From positions 1-64,000 of the forward strand of contig CAZEHO010000007.1 in NCBI GenBank assembly GCA_964511945.1: a stretch of 64,000 bases of DNA, given 5' to 3'. Position 1 is the stretch's first letter, and every line of letters starts with the position of its first letter. Below are positions 8,610 through 16,951 of this stretch, in pieces. The notes under the pieces are model-generated. The model was not told where the DNA came from. It was given only the letters and a program-made list of their open reading frames with translations, and ran no database searches. Both the position numbers and the translations under genes were made by a program. The stretch is from CAZEHO01 sp964511945 (lineage in GTDB: Bacteria > Actinomycetota > Acidimicrobiia > Spongiisociales > UBA11373).

Positions 8610-9791
8610 CTACCAACGGGCCCGTATTGCGGATCGCGGCGACACCGCCAGATAGAGATCACGGAGCCGCGCAGCCCACACGTCGCCCTCGAACTGCCTC
8701 TCGAAGTGCCGTCGCGCTGCCGCCCCCATCTCGTTCCGGAGAGATCGATCACCGGCCAGTGCGGAGACTCTGGCGGCGAGGGCTGCAGCATCCCCGGAGG
8801 GAACCAGGAGGCCGGTCCCCTCGACGACGATCTCCGGGATCCCGCCCACGTCCGAGGCAACAGCAGCAAGGCCAGCAGCTTGCGCATGGATCAAGGCCGT
8901 CGGCAGTGCGTCGGCGAGGCTCGGATGCACGATCAGGTCCGATGCAGCCAGTACCGCAGACACATCCTCCCGGAAACCCGCAAACACCACGCTGTGGTCC
9001 AAACCGAGCTCGGCGGCGCGCGCTGCGAGCCGGGCCCGTTCTTCACCATCGCCCAGCAACACGAACCGGATCGGGATGTCACGAAGTGTCCGCGCAGCAT
9101 CGAGGAGCGTGTCGTGACCCTTGCCGGGCCGCATCAGCGCGACGACGGTGGCCAGCACCTCCCCAGACTCCACGCCGAACTGCGCCCTCATCTGCAGCCG
9201 CGCGTCGTCACCGATCGGCTCTGGTGACGGAATCCCGTTCGGCACGATCACAACCCGGTCCGGATCCTCGGCGAACTCCGCCAGGTACCAATCCCGCACC
9301 GCCTTCGAGACGGCGATGGTCGTAGAGGCGGTCCTCATCCTGCGCCGGGCGGCAAGATTCCGCTTCAGGCGTCCGACACCGTTCACCCGGTCCTCGACGA
9401 GGTGCAATGTTGAGATGTGGGGGATCCCGCTACGGACGGCAACACTTCCCGCCAGCAGGTCGGCGTGCTTGAGATGGGAATGCAGCACCGCCGGAGGTCC
9501 CCCGGCCACCAGTTGGCGGAGTCGGGCCGGACCCCTCGGATCCCACCGGGAGACGAGGTCGAGGCTGTGCACCGGCACGCCGGCTTCCCGAATCCGGACC
9601 GGATATGGGTGATCGCCGAGCGGCATCATCGAGACCACGCGCAGGTCGAGGCCCGCGCCGGGGGCGATCCGCGCCAAGTCGACGAGCACGTGCTCGGCCC
9701 CGCCGGGTCCGAGGTCGTGGATCAGATGCCACACCGCAAGCGGCGCGTCGCCACCAACCCCGTTGCCGACACGGCCGGAGTGAGCGTTCAT
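8610..9791 (-). CDS. GT4 family glycosyltransferase
   Basis: A 393-residue GT-B fold glycosyltransferase of family 4, probably transferring a sugar from a nucleotide donor to a lipid or glycan at the cytoplasmic membrane. It shows the N-terminal GPGGAEH loop, SKAVRDWY and NGIP in the middle, and FVLLGDGEER plus SDVGGIPE in the donor domain. The classic E-x7-E donor motif is altered: D294 and H302 stand where the two glutamates usually are (DALPTALIH). The acceptor cannot be predicted. It diverges from the SDR gene at 9948. Confidence 0.85.
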   Translation of the reverse strand: MNAHSGRVGNGVGGDAPLAVWHLIHDLGPGGAEHVLVDLARIAPGAGLDLRVVSMMPLGDHPYPVRIREAGVPVHSLDLVSRWDPRGPARLRQLVAGGPPAVLHSHLKHADLLAGSVAVRSGIPHISTLHLVEDRVNGVGRLKRNLAARRRMRTASTTIAVSKAVRDWYLAEFAEDPDRVVIVPNGIPSPEPIGDDARLQMRAQFGVESGEVLATVVALMRPGKGHDTLLDAARTLRDIPIRFVLLGDGEERARLAARAAELGLDHSVVFAGFREDVSAVLAASDLIVHPSLADALPTALIHAQAAGLAAVASDVGGIPEIVVEGTGLLVPSGDAAALAARVSALAGDRSLRNEMGAAARRHFERQFEGDVWAARLRDLYLAVSPRSAIRARW

Positions 9792-9845
9792 GACGATGAC
9801 TTCGGCACTTCCCGGGGGGACCTGCAGTCAGTTGTCGCAGAAGGA

Positions 9846-9877
9846 GTCTGGGGACTGAGAGCTGGGAACTCTGACCC
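9846..9877. repeat. heptad repeat (nnCTGnn)
   Basis: Four 7-bp units share CTG or CTC at the same phase (GTCTGGG, GACTGAG and two more). They lie in the divergent gap between the GT4 gene and the SDR gene. Confidence 0.45.
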
Positions 9878-9933
9878 ACCGAGGAGCCCGGGGATCGCGA
9901 ACCCTTCACGGCACGTAGCCGCGCGACCATGCC

Positions 9934-9939
9934 TAGCCT
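9934..9939 (+). promoter_or_regulatory. -10 element, leaderless start of SDR gene
   Basis: TAGCCT matches TAnnnT and ends 8 nt before the GTG at 9948. There is no Shine-Dalgarno, so a leaderless mRNA is likely. The same spacing occurs at several other genes here. Confidence 0.5.
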
Positions 9940-9947
9940 CGCGGTTC

Positions 9948-11402
9948 GTGAAGATCCTCGTGACCGGGGCGACCGGCTATATCGGCGGCCGGCTCGTCCC
10001 GGAGTTGCTCCAGGCGGGCCACGACGTGCGCTGCATGGTGCGCCGTCCGGCCAAGCTCGACACCCTTCCCTGGCGTTCGAGCGTGGAGGTCGTGGCCGGA
10101 GACGTCACGGACCCCGACAGCCTCAAGGAAGCGGCTGCCGGCTGTGACACCGCGTACTACCTGGTCCATTCCATGGCCGGAGGCAAGGGATTCGCCGAGC
10201 AGGACCGGCAGGGCGCCGCCAACTTCAGGGACGCCGCCGCCGAAGCCAGCCTGCAACGGATCGTGTACCTGGGTGGACTCGGCCCCACCGGTGGGAAGCT
10301 CTCGAAACACCTCTCCTCCCGGCACGAGGTCGGCGATGTCCTCGCTTCCGGCTCCACCCCGGTCACCCAGTTGCGCGCCGCAGTGATCATCGGTTCCGGA
10401 TCTCTGTCGTTCGAGATGCTCCGGTATCTCACGGAGGTCCTCCCGGTGATGACGACGCCGCGCTGGGTGCGGACGTCCTGCCAGCCGGTTGCGGTGCGAG
10501 ATGTGCTCTCCGTCCTGGTTCAGGCGATCGAGGACCCCTCACCGGAGAGCCGGACTCTTGATCTCGGCGGCCCCGACGTCCTCACCTATCGCAACATGAT
10601 GAAGATGTACGCGGCCGAAGCCGGCCTCCACCGGCGCTGGATCATCCCGTTGCCGCTGCTCAGCCTCCGCCTTTCTTCCCTCTGGGTCGGATTGGTCACC
10701 CCGCTGCCGCCGCGGGTTGCCCGACCACTCATCGAAAGCCTCCGCAGCGAGGTGGTGGTCGGGGACCACGACGCATCGCAGGTGTTCCCCTTCGATCCGA
10801 CGCCGTACCGAGAAGCAGTGCAGCGGGCGATCGCCCATCTCCCCGATGATGTGGCCACCCGGTGGCCTGACGCGGAGCCACAACCGGCCCATCCCTACCC
10901 GGGTGATCCAGCCTGGAGCGGTGGCACCGTGTTCGTCGATCACCGCGAGATCCCGACCGACGCCGATCCGTGCCACGTGCACTGGGCCTTCAGCCGGATC
11001 GGCGGTGACGTGGGCTATTACGGATTGAACTGGGCGTGGCGGCTCCGGGGGATTGCCGACCAGCTCGTCGGTGGGGTCGGATTGCGCCGCGGCCGCCGGC
11101 ATCCCGAAGAACTGCGGGAAGGCGAGGTCGTCGACTTCTGGCGAGTCGATCAGGTGATCCCGGAACGGATGCTCCGGCTCCACGCCGAGATGAAGCTGCC
11201 GGGTGAGGCCTGGCTCGAGTGGGAGATCGTTCCAACCGAAGAAGGGTCCGATCTGGTGCAGCGGGCGATCTTCCAGCCGCGGGGGCTCTCCGGACGCTTC
11301 TACTGGCTCACCATGCTGCCCTTCCACACCGCGATCTTCCCCAAGATGGCCCGGCGCATTGCCGCCACCGCCGAGGAGCGCGGTTACGCCTGCCCGGGCT
11401 GA
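9948..11402 (+). CDS. SDR/NAD(P)-binding protein with DUF2867 domain
   Basis: A 484-residue protein. It has an N-terminal Rossmann NAD(P)-binding domain of the atypical SDR/NmrA type (TGATGYIGGR, residues 7-16) and a C-terminal region from about 300 matching the DUF2867 type (WAFSRIGGDVGYYG, FQPRGLSGRFYW). Such proteins are thought to be oxidoreductases of unknown substrate, often lipid-related. The start is the GTG at 9948 because the Rossmann motif begins immediately and a -10 hexamer sits 8 nt upstream; longer frames upstream are non-coding. The DUF1295 gene follows after 4 nt, so they form an operon. Confidence 0.8.
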   Translation: MKILVTGATGYIGGRLVPELLQAGHDVRCMVRRPAKLDTLPWRSSVEVVAGDVTDPDSLKEAAAGCDTAYYLVHSMAGGKGFAEQDRQGAANFRDAAAEASLQRIVYLGGLGPTGGKLSKHLSSRHEVGDVLASGSTPVTQLRAAVIIGSGSLSFEMLRYLTEVLPVMTTPRWVRTSCQPVAVRDVLSVLVQAIEDPSPESRTLDLGGPDVLTYRNMMKMYAAEAGLHRRWIIPLPLLSLRLSSLWVGLVTPLPPRVARPLIESLRSEVVVGDHDASQVFPFDPTPYREAVQRAIAHLPDDVATRWPDAEPQPAHPYPGDPAWSGGTVFVDHREIPTDADPCHVHWAFSRIGGDVGYYGLNWAWRLRGIADQLVGGVGLRRGRRHPEELREGEVVDFWRVDQVIPERMLRLHAEMKLPGEAWLEWEIVPTEEGSDLVQRAIFQPRGLSGRFYWLTMLPFHTAIFPKMARRIAATAEERGYACPG

Positions 11403-11406
11403 GCTG

Positions 11407-12210
11407 ATGGCAAACCTTCCCGATGTGCTGATCGTCGGCGCCGTTGCGATAGCCGTCGCGATGCTTTTGCTGTGGCTCCTCAGCCTTGCCCTCCGGGACG
11501 CCAGCATCGTCGACGTCTTCTGGGGCTTCGGGTTCGTCGTTGTCGCCTGGACCACGTTCGCCCTTACCGACGAAGCCGACTCCCGCCGGTGGCTGCTCAC
11601 GATCCTGACGACGATCTGGGGACTCCGCCTCACCGCCTATCTGGCGAAGCGGAACCTCGGCAAGGGCGAGGACTTCCGCTACGTCGCGATGCGCGAGAAG
11701 CGGGGGCGCTGGTGGTGGCTGATCAGTCTGTTCCAGGTGTTCGGGCTGCAGGGTGTCCTGATGTGGATCGTGTCGCTGCCCGTTCAAGCCGGCCAGGTGT
11801 CGGCCGCTGCGGCGTCGCTCGGAGTCCTTGCAATCGTCGGGATCGCCGCCTGGGCAACCGGTCTGTTCTTCGAGACGGTGGGTGACTGGCAGATGGCCCG
11901 GTTCAAGGCCGACCCGGCCAACGCCGGCAAGGTGATGGATCGTGGTCTGTGGCGTTACACCCGGCATCCGAACTACTTCGGCGACCTCATGATCTGGTGG
12001 GGTCTGTACCTCGTCGCGCTTGAAGCCGCCGGTACCTGGTGGACGGTCATCGGACCGATCGTGATGTCCATCCTCCTGATCCGGGTGAGTGGCAAGGCGC
12101 TGCTCGAGAAATCCCTGGCAAAACGGAGGCCCGGTTACACCGAGTATGTCGCCCGGACCTCCGGGTTCTTTCCGCGGCGGCCGCGCCGTACTGCCGGCGC
12201 CATGTTCTGA
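11407..12210 (+). CDS. DUF1295 membrane protein, steroid 5-alpha-reductase-like
   Basis: A 267-residue multi-pass membrane protein of the DUF1295 family, related to steroid 5-alpha-reductases and isoprenylcysteine methyltransferases. Hydrophobic helices cover about 5-28, 35-52, 62-80 and 110-165. The C-terminal signature LWRYTRHPNYFGDL is clear. It starts 4 nt after the SDR gene. The pair suggests a membrane lipid or isoprenoid redox reaction (inference), with the SDR supplying or accepting NAD(P)H chemistry. Substrate unknown. Confidence 0.85.
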   Translation: MANLPDVLIVGAVAIAVAMLLLWLLSLALRDASIVDVFWGFGFVVVAWTTFALTDEADSRRWLLTILTTIWGLRLTAYLAKRNLGKGEDFRYVAMREKRGRWWWLISLFQVFGLQGVLMWIVSLPVQAGQVSAAAASLGVLAIVGIAAWATGLFFETVGDWQMARFKADPANAGKVMDRGLWRYTRHPNYFGDLMIWWGLYLVALEAAGTWWTVIGPIVMSILLIRVSGKALLEKSLAKRRPGYTEYVARTSGFFPRRPRRTAGAMF

Positions 12211-12276
12211 CCTTCTCGCCTAGCCTCGGATATGTGCAACCCGTATCGCGGGGTTGACCGCGAAGGGAGGGCCTCC

Positions 12277-14163
12277 ATGCCGACCTCGTTCCGCAACTCC
12301 CGTCGCCTGGCCTGCGCCGCCGTCCTGCTCATGATCGCCGGTGCCTGCAGCGACGACGACGCCGAAAATGCCTCAACCACTGCGCATCCGACGACCACAT
12401 CGACCACCGCAGCGGTCACCACGACGACTTCGCCGACGACCACCACAGCAACGACCACCACCACGGCACCTACCACCACGACGACCAGCACCACGCTGCC
12501 ACCGACGACGACCACGACCACGCTGCCCCCGCCGCCGGCGGTGGAGTGGGGTGAGTTCCAGGCGCTCATCGGATACCCCCCTCATTTCGTCGCGGGGCCC
12601 GGTCAGGTCGGGACCGCCCGTCTCAATCGGGTGATCGGGGTTCCGGACGGCCTCCTCGCCGTCGGCAGGGAGAGCGTGTTCGGGCAGTTCGTCAACGTCG
12701 GACCGTTCGAGACCCGGGATTCCTACGACAGTGCTCTGGCCTTCGGCTCTGCGGACGGTGCCGAGTGGGAGCGGCGGGCGGATCTCCCCCGCCCGGGGTT
12801 CTTCGACGAGTACGTGATCGACGCCACGCCCTTCGACGGTGGCTTCGTCGCAGCCGGCCGGTGGCGGACCTCCGGATCGACGCCGACTCAGGTCGACGGC
12901 ACCTGGACCTTCCCGACGGACGACTACGACGCCGCCGTCTGGATCAGCATCGACGGCCGGACCTGGACCTTCGTCGACGACGGCGACCTGGGTGGCGATG
13001 CGAATGAGGAGATCAACGCGGTGGTGCCGGGCGGCCCGGGGCTCGTCGCGGTCGGCAACGCGACGGTGATCCCGGATTTCGGTGACCCCACCGCTCGATT
13101 TGTTGCCGACGGGGCCGTGTGGGTCTCGGAAGACGGCACTGAGTGGACCCGCCTCGACGATCTGGGCGGCGTGTTCTCCGGCGGCCCCTCCCGCTCGCTC
13201 ACCGCAGCGCTCACCGCCGACGGAGCGCTCTACGCCATCGGGAGCGAAGAGAGCGCATTCGGTCGGGATTCACTCGGCGTGTGGCGATCGGAAGACGGAT
13301 TGAGTTGGGAGCAGGTCACCGACGTGCCACCGGCGACCAGCACACTCCACGTCACCGGAGCGGTGTGGTCCGAAGATGGGTTCGTCGTCGTCGGGAACAG
13401 CCAGGACGCCGACGGCACCATCCCGGTAGCGTTCTGGTCGGGGGATGGCAGCTCCTGGGAAGCCGTCACATTGGATCTCGGCCTCCCGGGCAGGCTCGAA
13501 GCCGTTACGGCCACCCCATTCGGATACGTGGCCGTGGGCGCCGACTACACCGCTGATCTCGCACAGGGGCTCATCCTGGTATCCGGCGATGGCCTCCACT
13601 GGCACCGGGATCAACCCGCCGCCTTCGAGACCTTCGACCGCGAGGAGATGCTGCTCTGGCAGATCGATTCGTTCGGCGACACCGTGATCGTCAGCGGCTA
13701 CTTCGAGTACGCGGATGAGACCCAGGCGCTGGTGATCTGGGCCGGCGTAGCGGGACCCGGCACGGCCCCGGTCACCGAGGTGACCGAGGACGGTGGCGCC
13801 ACCGAGGTGAACGCCGATGAGCTACTCGCATACATCGAAGAACGGGTCGTGATTGCGCTGGACGCAGAGGCGACAGCGGCGGACTCATGCCCCGCAGCAG
13901 CCGAGATCCTCGTCAACACCGATCCGGACAACCCGATTCTCGGAGATGAGGACGCAGCCATCGTCGTCGAATGCAGTGATGCCCTGGCCTGGGCAGACTT
14001 GGCCGCGGTCGAGGCCGAAACCGCCGCCGACCGCCTCGACCTGTCTGCACCGGGCAGTGAGGAGGCTGTGGCCGCCGCCGGATTGGCGGCGGACGCTCGA
14101 GCCGCGGCCGACCGAGCCCAGCAAGCCATGCAGGCGGCGATGCTGGCGGCGGCGAGCGGCTGA
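12277..14163 (+). CDS. lipoprotein with repeated BNR/propeller-like domain
   Basis: A 628-residue putative lipoprotein. The signal peptide ends in the lipobox AGAC and is followed by a long Thr-rich spacer (about 30-85, mostly ACC codons). The main domain (about 90-500) has repeated WxxxDGxxWxxV motifs typical of sialidase/BNR-type beta-propellers. The C-terminal 110 residues are Ala-rich and helical. The ATG at 12277 has GGGAGG 6 nt upstream; an earlier in-frame ATG at 12232 lacks one. A TAGCCT hexamer at 12221 may be its -10. No catalytic residues are assigned, so sugar or protein binding outside the cell is the best guess. Confidence 0.75.
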   Translation: MPTSFRNSRRLACAAVLLMIAGACSDDDAENASTTAHPTTTSTTAAVTTTTSPTTTTATTTTTAPTTTTTSTTLPPTTTTTTLPPPPAVEWGEFQALIGYPPHFVAGPGQVGTARLNRVIGVPDGLLAVGRESVFGQFVNVGPFETRDSYDSALAFGSADGAEWERRADLPRPGFFDEYVIDATPFDGGFVAAGRWRTSGSTPTQVDGTWTFPTDDYDAAVWISIDGRTWTFVDDGDLGGDANEEINAVVPGGPGLVAVGNATVIPDFGDPTARFVADGAVWVSEDGTEWTRLDDLGGVFSGGPSRSLTAALTADGALYAIGSEESAFGRDSLGVWRSEDGLSWEQVTDVPPATSTLHVTGAVWSEDGFVVVGNSQDADGTIPVAFWSGDGSSWEAVTLDLGLPGRLEAVTATPFGYVAVGADYTADLAQGLILVSGDGLHWHRDQPAAFETFDREEMLLWQIDSFGDTVIVSGYFEYADETQALVIWAGVAGPGTAPVTEVTEDGGATEVNADELLAYIEERVVIALDAEATAADSCPAAAEILVNTDPDNPILGDEDAAIVVECSDALAWADLAAVEAETAADRLDLSAPGSEEAVAAAGLAADARAAADRAQQAMQAAMLAAASG

Positions 14164-14220
14164 GGAGACCAGCACCGCCCATTCCGAGATTGGCCGTCAC
14201 CGACTTCGGAACCCGTCAGC

Positions 14221-14226
14221 TAGCGT
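14221..14226 (+). promoter_or_regulatory. -10 element, leaderless start of hlyIII
   Basis: TAGCGT ends 8 nt before the ATG at 14235, with no Shine-Dalgarno between them. This fits the leaderless pattern. Confidence 0.5.
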
Positions 14227-14234
14227 GGCGGCCC

Positions 14235-14906
14235 ATGGAGGGCCAGGAGCGGATTCGTCTCGGCAAAATGACCCATCCCGTGCGCGGGTTCTTGCATGGG
14301 ACGGCCGCCGTCGTTGCGCTGATCGGAGGGATCCTGCTAGCGGTCCTGAGCGATGGTCGATCGGTCGACAGGCTCGCGCTGCTGGTCTTCGGCCTAAGCA
14401 TGGTGGCCCTGTTCACCGTTAGCGCCCTGTATCACTCGGTGCCGTGGCGGGAGAAGGCCAAAACGATCATGCAGCGGCTCGATCACACGATGATCCACGT
14501 GCTCATTGCCGGGTCGTTCACACCGATCGCCGTAATCGTGTTCGACGGCTGGCTGCAGTGGGCAACCCTCGGCGGTCAGTGGGGGGTCGTACTCCTCGGC
14601 GTGATCCAGAAGTTCGGGTTCCCCGAGGGAACCGGCAACCTGTCCGTCGCCTTGACCACAGCTCAGGGGTGGCTGGCGCTTTTCATTCTGTATCCGATGG
14701 CGACCCGCCTGCCGGCGGCGGCGGTCGTGCTGTACCTGGTCGGCGGTGTGCTGTACACACTCGGCATGGTGTTCCTGGTCACGAACCGGCCCAGGCTGTG
14801 GCCCCGGCTCTTCTCCTACCACGAGGTCTTCCACATCTTGGTGATCACCGCTGCGGCTCTGCATTTCGCCGCCGCTGCCGAGTACGTCGCCAACTACGCC
14901 GCGTAG
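14235..14906 (+). CDS. hemolysin III / PAQR family membrane protein
   Basis: A 223-residue seven-helix membrane protein of the HlyIII/YqfA (PAQR-like) family. The zinc-site residues of the family are visible: LYHSVPWR near residue 65, DHTMIHVLIAGSFTP near 85, and HEVFHILVI near 200. Members influence membrane fluidity or act as hydrolases; the direct role is unknown. The ATG at 14235 is preferred to a frame starting 45 nt upstream because helix 1 and the leaderless -10 fit. The LON-domain gene follows after 4 nt. Confidence 0.85.
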   Translation: MEGQERIRLGKMTHPVRGFLHGTAAVVALIGGILLAVLSDGRSVDRLALLVFGLSMVALFTVSALYHSVPWREKAKTIMQRLDHTMIHVLIAGSFTPIAVIVFDGWLQWATLGGQWGVVLLGVIQKFGFPEGTGNLSVALTTAQGWLALFILYPMATRLPAAAVVLYLVGGVLYTLGMVFLVTNRPRLWPRLFSYHEVFHILVITAAALHFAAAAEYVANYAA

Positions 14907-14910
14907 GGAT

Positions 14911-15522
14911 ATGCGGAACCTCCCGATGTTCCCGCTCGGCAACCCGATCGTGCCCTGCGCCGCGATCCCGCTGCACGTCTTCGAGGACCGGTACCGCCGC
15001 CTCATGGACGACTGTCTCGCTGCCGATCGGCAATTCGGAATCGTGATGATCGAACGCGGATCGGAGGTCGGGGGTGATGACACCCGGACCTCTGTCGGAA
15101 CTCTGGCTCGTATCGTCGACGCCAACGAGGCCGACGACGGACGCTGGCTGCTCATCGCGGTCGGAACCACCCGCATCCGGGTCATCGAATGGCTTCCCGA
15201 CGATCCCTATCCGCGGGCGATCGTAGAGACGATCGACGAAGTGCCCCTGAGGGAACCGGCCGGCATCGTGAAAGACCTCCAGCGCCGGGTCCGCCGGATC
15301 TCCGCACTGCGCTCGGAACTCGGCGACCCGGCGGCGCCGGTCGACGTCGAACTTCATCACGATCCTGTCGCCGCCGGCTTCCAGGCCGTCGCAGTCGGAG
15401 GGCTGGGACCTTTCGATGTGCAGCGGATCCTCGAGACCGACGATACGGAAACGAGACTCCGGATGATCGGCGAGGCCCTCGACGACGCCGAGGAGTTGCT
15501 CCGGCTCCGGATCGCGGGGTAG
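14911..15522 (+). CDS. LON substrate-binding domain protein
   Basis: A 203-residue stand-alone protein of the Lon N-terminal (PUA-like) domain family. It opens with LPMFPLGNPIVPCAAIPLHV and continues with FEDRYRRLM and FGIVMIERG. There is no AAA+ or protease domain. Homologues in actinobacteria are widespread and of unknown function, possibly substrate adaptors. It follows HlyIII by 4 nt on the same strand and converges with the secreted protein at 15542. Confidence 0.85.
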   Translation: MRNLPMFPLGNPIVPCAAIPLHVFEDRYRRLMDDCLAADRQFGIVMIERGSEVGGDDTRTSVGTLARIVDANEADDGRWLLIAVGTTRIRVIEWLPDDPYPRAIVETIDEVPLREPAGIVKDLQRRVRRISALRSELGDPAAPVDVELHHDPVAAGFQAVAVGGLGPFDVQRILETDDTETRLRMIGEALDDAEELLRLRIAG

Positions 15523-15541
15523 TAGCGCCCCGACAGGCCGG

Positions 15542-16162
15542 TCAATCGTCCGAGTCGCCTCCGGTTCGCACCTGGAGTTGGCCATCGGAGACTTCGGCCT
15601 GGAAGGTCTGCTCGGCCCCCTCGGCCTCGAACTCGACCTTCACCTGCGCCGGGCCGGCCGACTTGACTTCGACCCGGTACCCCGGCGCGGGAGACGCACT
15701 CACGAGGGTCACTCCCCCATCATCCCAGCTGACGACGACCGTTCCCGCTGCCAGCGTGAACGCCTCGGTCGTGGTCTGCCCGGACGCGATCGGCGGCGCA
15801 TCGGGTTCGGGGGATGCCGGAGACGGGGTGGTCGCCGCGGGCGAGGCAATGGTGGTCGGGACCGCCGGGTCGGGCTGTGTGGCAATCGTCATCGCGACGG
15901 TCGTCGGCGGTGGACTGGTCGTCGGGACCGGGTCGGCGGTGGGGATCGCGGGCTCCGCCGTGCCGGATCCGGCTGGTGCGGTGGTCGTCGCGGCTGTTAT
16001 GGGGAGGGCAGCCTCAAACGCTTCCAGTTCCGCGGCCGACACCGGTCGGAAAGCCTGGTCGCCCACTGCATCACCGCCGGCTCGAACCAGTGCAAGGGCC
16101 ACCGCGCCGGTCGCGGCGGTCGCAACGGCCCAGATCCCGATCATGGCAAGCGTTCGCTTCAC
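15542..16162 (-). CDS. secreted or anchored protein, unknown
   Basis: A 206-residue protein with an N-terminal transmembrane or signal segment (about 5-27), a long Thr/Pro/Ala-rich linker (about 55-130) and a compact C-terminal domain. That domain (FTLAAGTVVVSWDDGG, YRVEVKSAGPAQVKVEF) looks like a small beta-sandwich. It is divergent from the response-regulator gene at 16265, so it might be regulated by that two-component system. I do not recognise a family. The start is GTG. Confidence 0.6.
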   Translation of the reverse strand: MKRTLAMIGIWAVATAATGAVALALVRAGGDAVGDQAFRPVSAAELEAFEAALPITAATTTAPAGSGTAEPAIPTADPVPTTSPPPTTVAMTIATQPDPAVPTTIASPAATTPSPASPEPDAPPIASGQTTTEAFTLAAGTVVVSWDDGGVTLVSASPAPGYRVEVKSAGPAQVKVEFEAEGAEQTFQAEVSDGQLQVRTGGDSDD

Positions 16163-16252
16163 CGCGCCATTGTTGCCCGTCGGCTCCCAAGGTGCCCCAA
16201 AGACTTCATCAAGGAAGTCCTAAGAGAGGTGGGCGCACGGGGTGGAACACCC

Positions 16253-16258
16253 TATGGT
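16253..16258 (+). promoter_or_regulatory. -10 element of two-component operon
   Basis: TATGGT ends 6 nt before the ATG at 16265, with no Shine-Dalgarno. This suggests a leaderless or near-leaderless transcript. Confidence 0.45.
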
Positions 16259-16264
16259 CCGGGC

Positions 16265-16951
16265 ATGGCAACCATCGTCGTCATCGAGGACGACCAGCAC
16301 ATCAGAGCTGCCGTCACCCGGGTTCTCGCGGATCTCGGGCATGATGTGAGCGCCACCCGCACGGCCATGGAAGGCTTGGATCAAGTGGTCCAGCAGTCCC
16401 CGGACGCGGTGATCCTCGACCTCGGCCTGCCCGACCTGGACGGCACCGAGTTGCTCCGCATGATCCGAGCGGTCTCCGAAGTACCGGTGATCATCATCAC
16501 CGCACGGGATGGTGATGAGGAAGTGGTGCACACCCTCGATGCGGGTGCAGACGATTACGTGGTCAAACCCTTTACGACGTCGCAGCTGGCAGCCCGGCTC
16601 CGGGCGGTGCTGAGACGGTCATCCGGCGCAACCACCGAGCCAGAGCGGTTCACCATCGGCGATCTCACAATCGACGCTGCAGCCCGGACCGTCCAGGTTT
16701 CCGATGACGAACTGGAGCTGAGCCCAAAGGAGTTCGACCTGCTGCTGTTGCTCGCCCGCCGTAGCGGGGAAGTGGTATCCAAGCGGGACATGCTCGCTGA
16801 GGTCTGGAGGGAACCATGGGGCGGAAGCGAACGAACCGTCGACGTGCACCTCTCCTGGCTCCGCCGCAAGCTCGGTGAGACGGCCGCCGAGCCCCGATAC
16901 CTCCGAACGGTGTTCGGCGTCGGCGTGAAGTTGGTCGACCCGGACTCGTGA
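16265..16951 (+). CDS. OmpR/PhoB-family response regulator
   Basis: A 228-residue response regulator. The receiver domain (1-120) has the acidic pocket D9/D10, phospho-acceptor D52, T79 and K101. A C-terminal winged-helix DNA-binding domain (about 130-228) carries ELSPKEFDLLLLLARR and the RTVDVHLSWLRRKLG recognition segment. The start ATG lies immediately before MATIVVIEDD. The kinase gene overlaps by GTGA, so the pair is one operon. The signal is unknown. Confidence 0.93.
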   Translation: MATIVVIEDDQHIRAAVTRVLADLGHDVSATRTAMEGLDQVVQQSPDAVILDLGLPDLDGTELLRMIRAVSEVPVIIITARDGDEEVVHTLDAGADDYVVKPFTTSQLAARLRAVLRRSSGATTEPERFTIGDLTIDAAARTVQVSDDELELSPKEFDLLLLLARRSGEVVSKRDMLAEVWREPWGGSERTVDVHLSWLRRKLGETAAEPRYLRTVFGVGVKLVDPDS

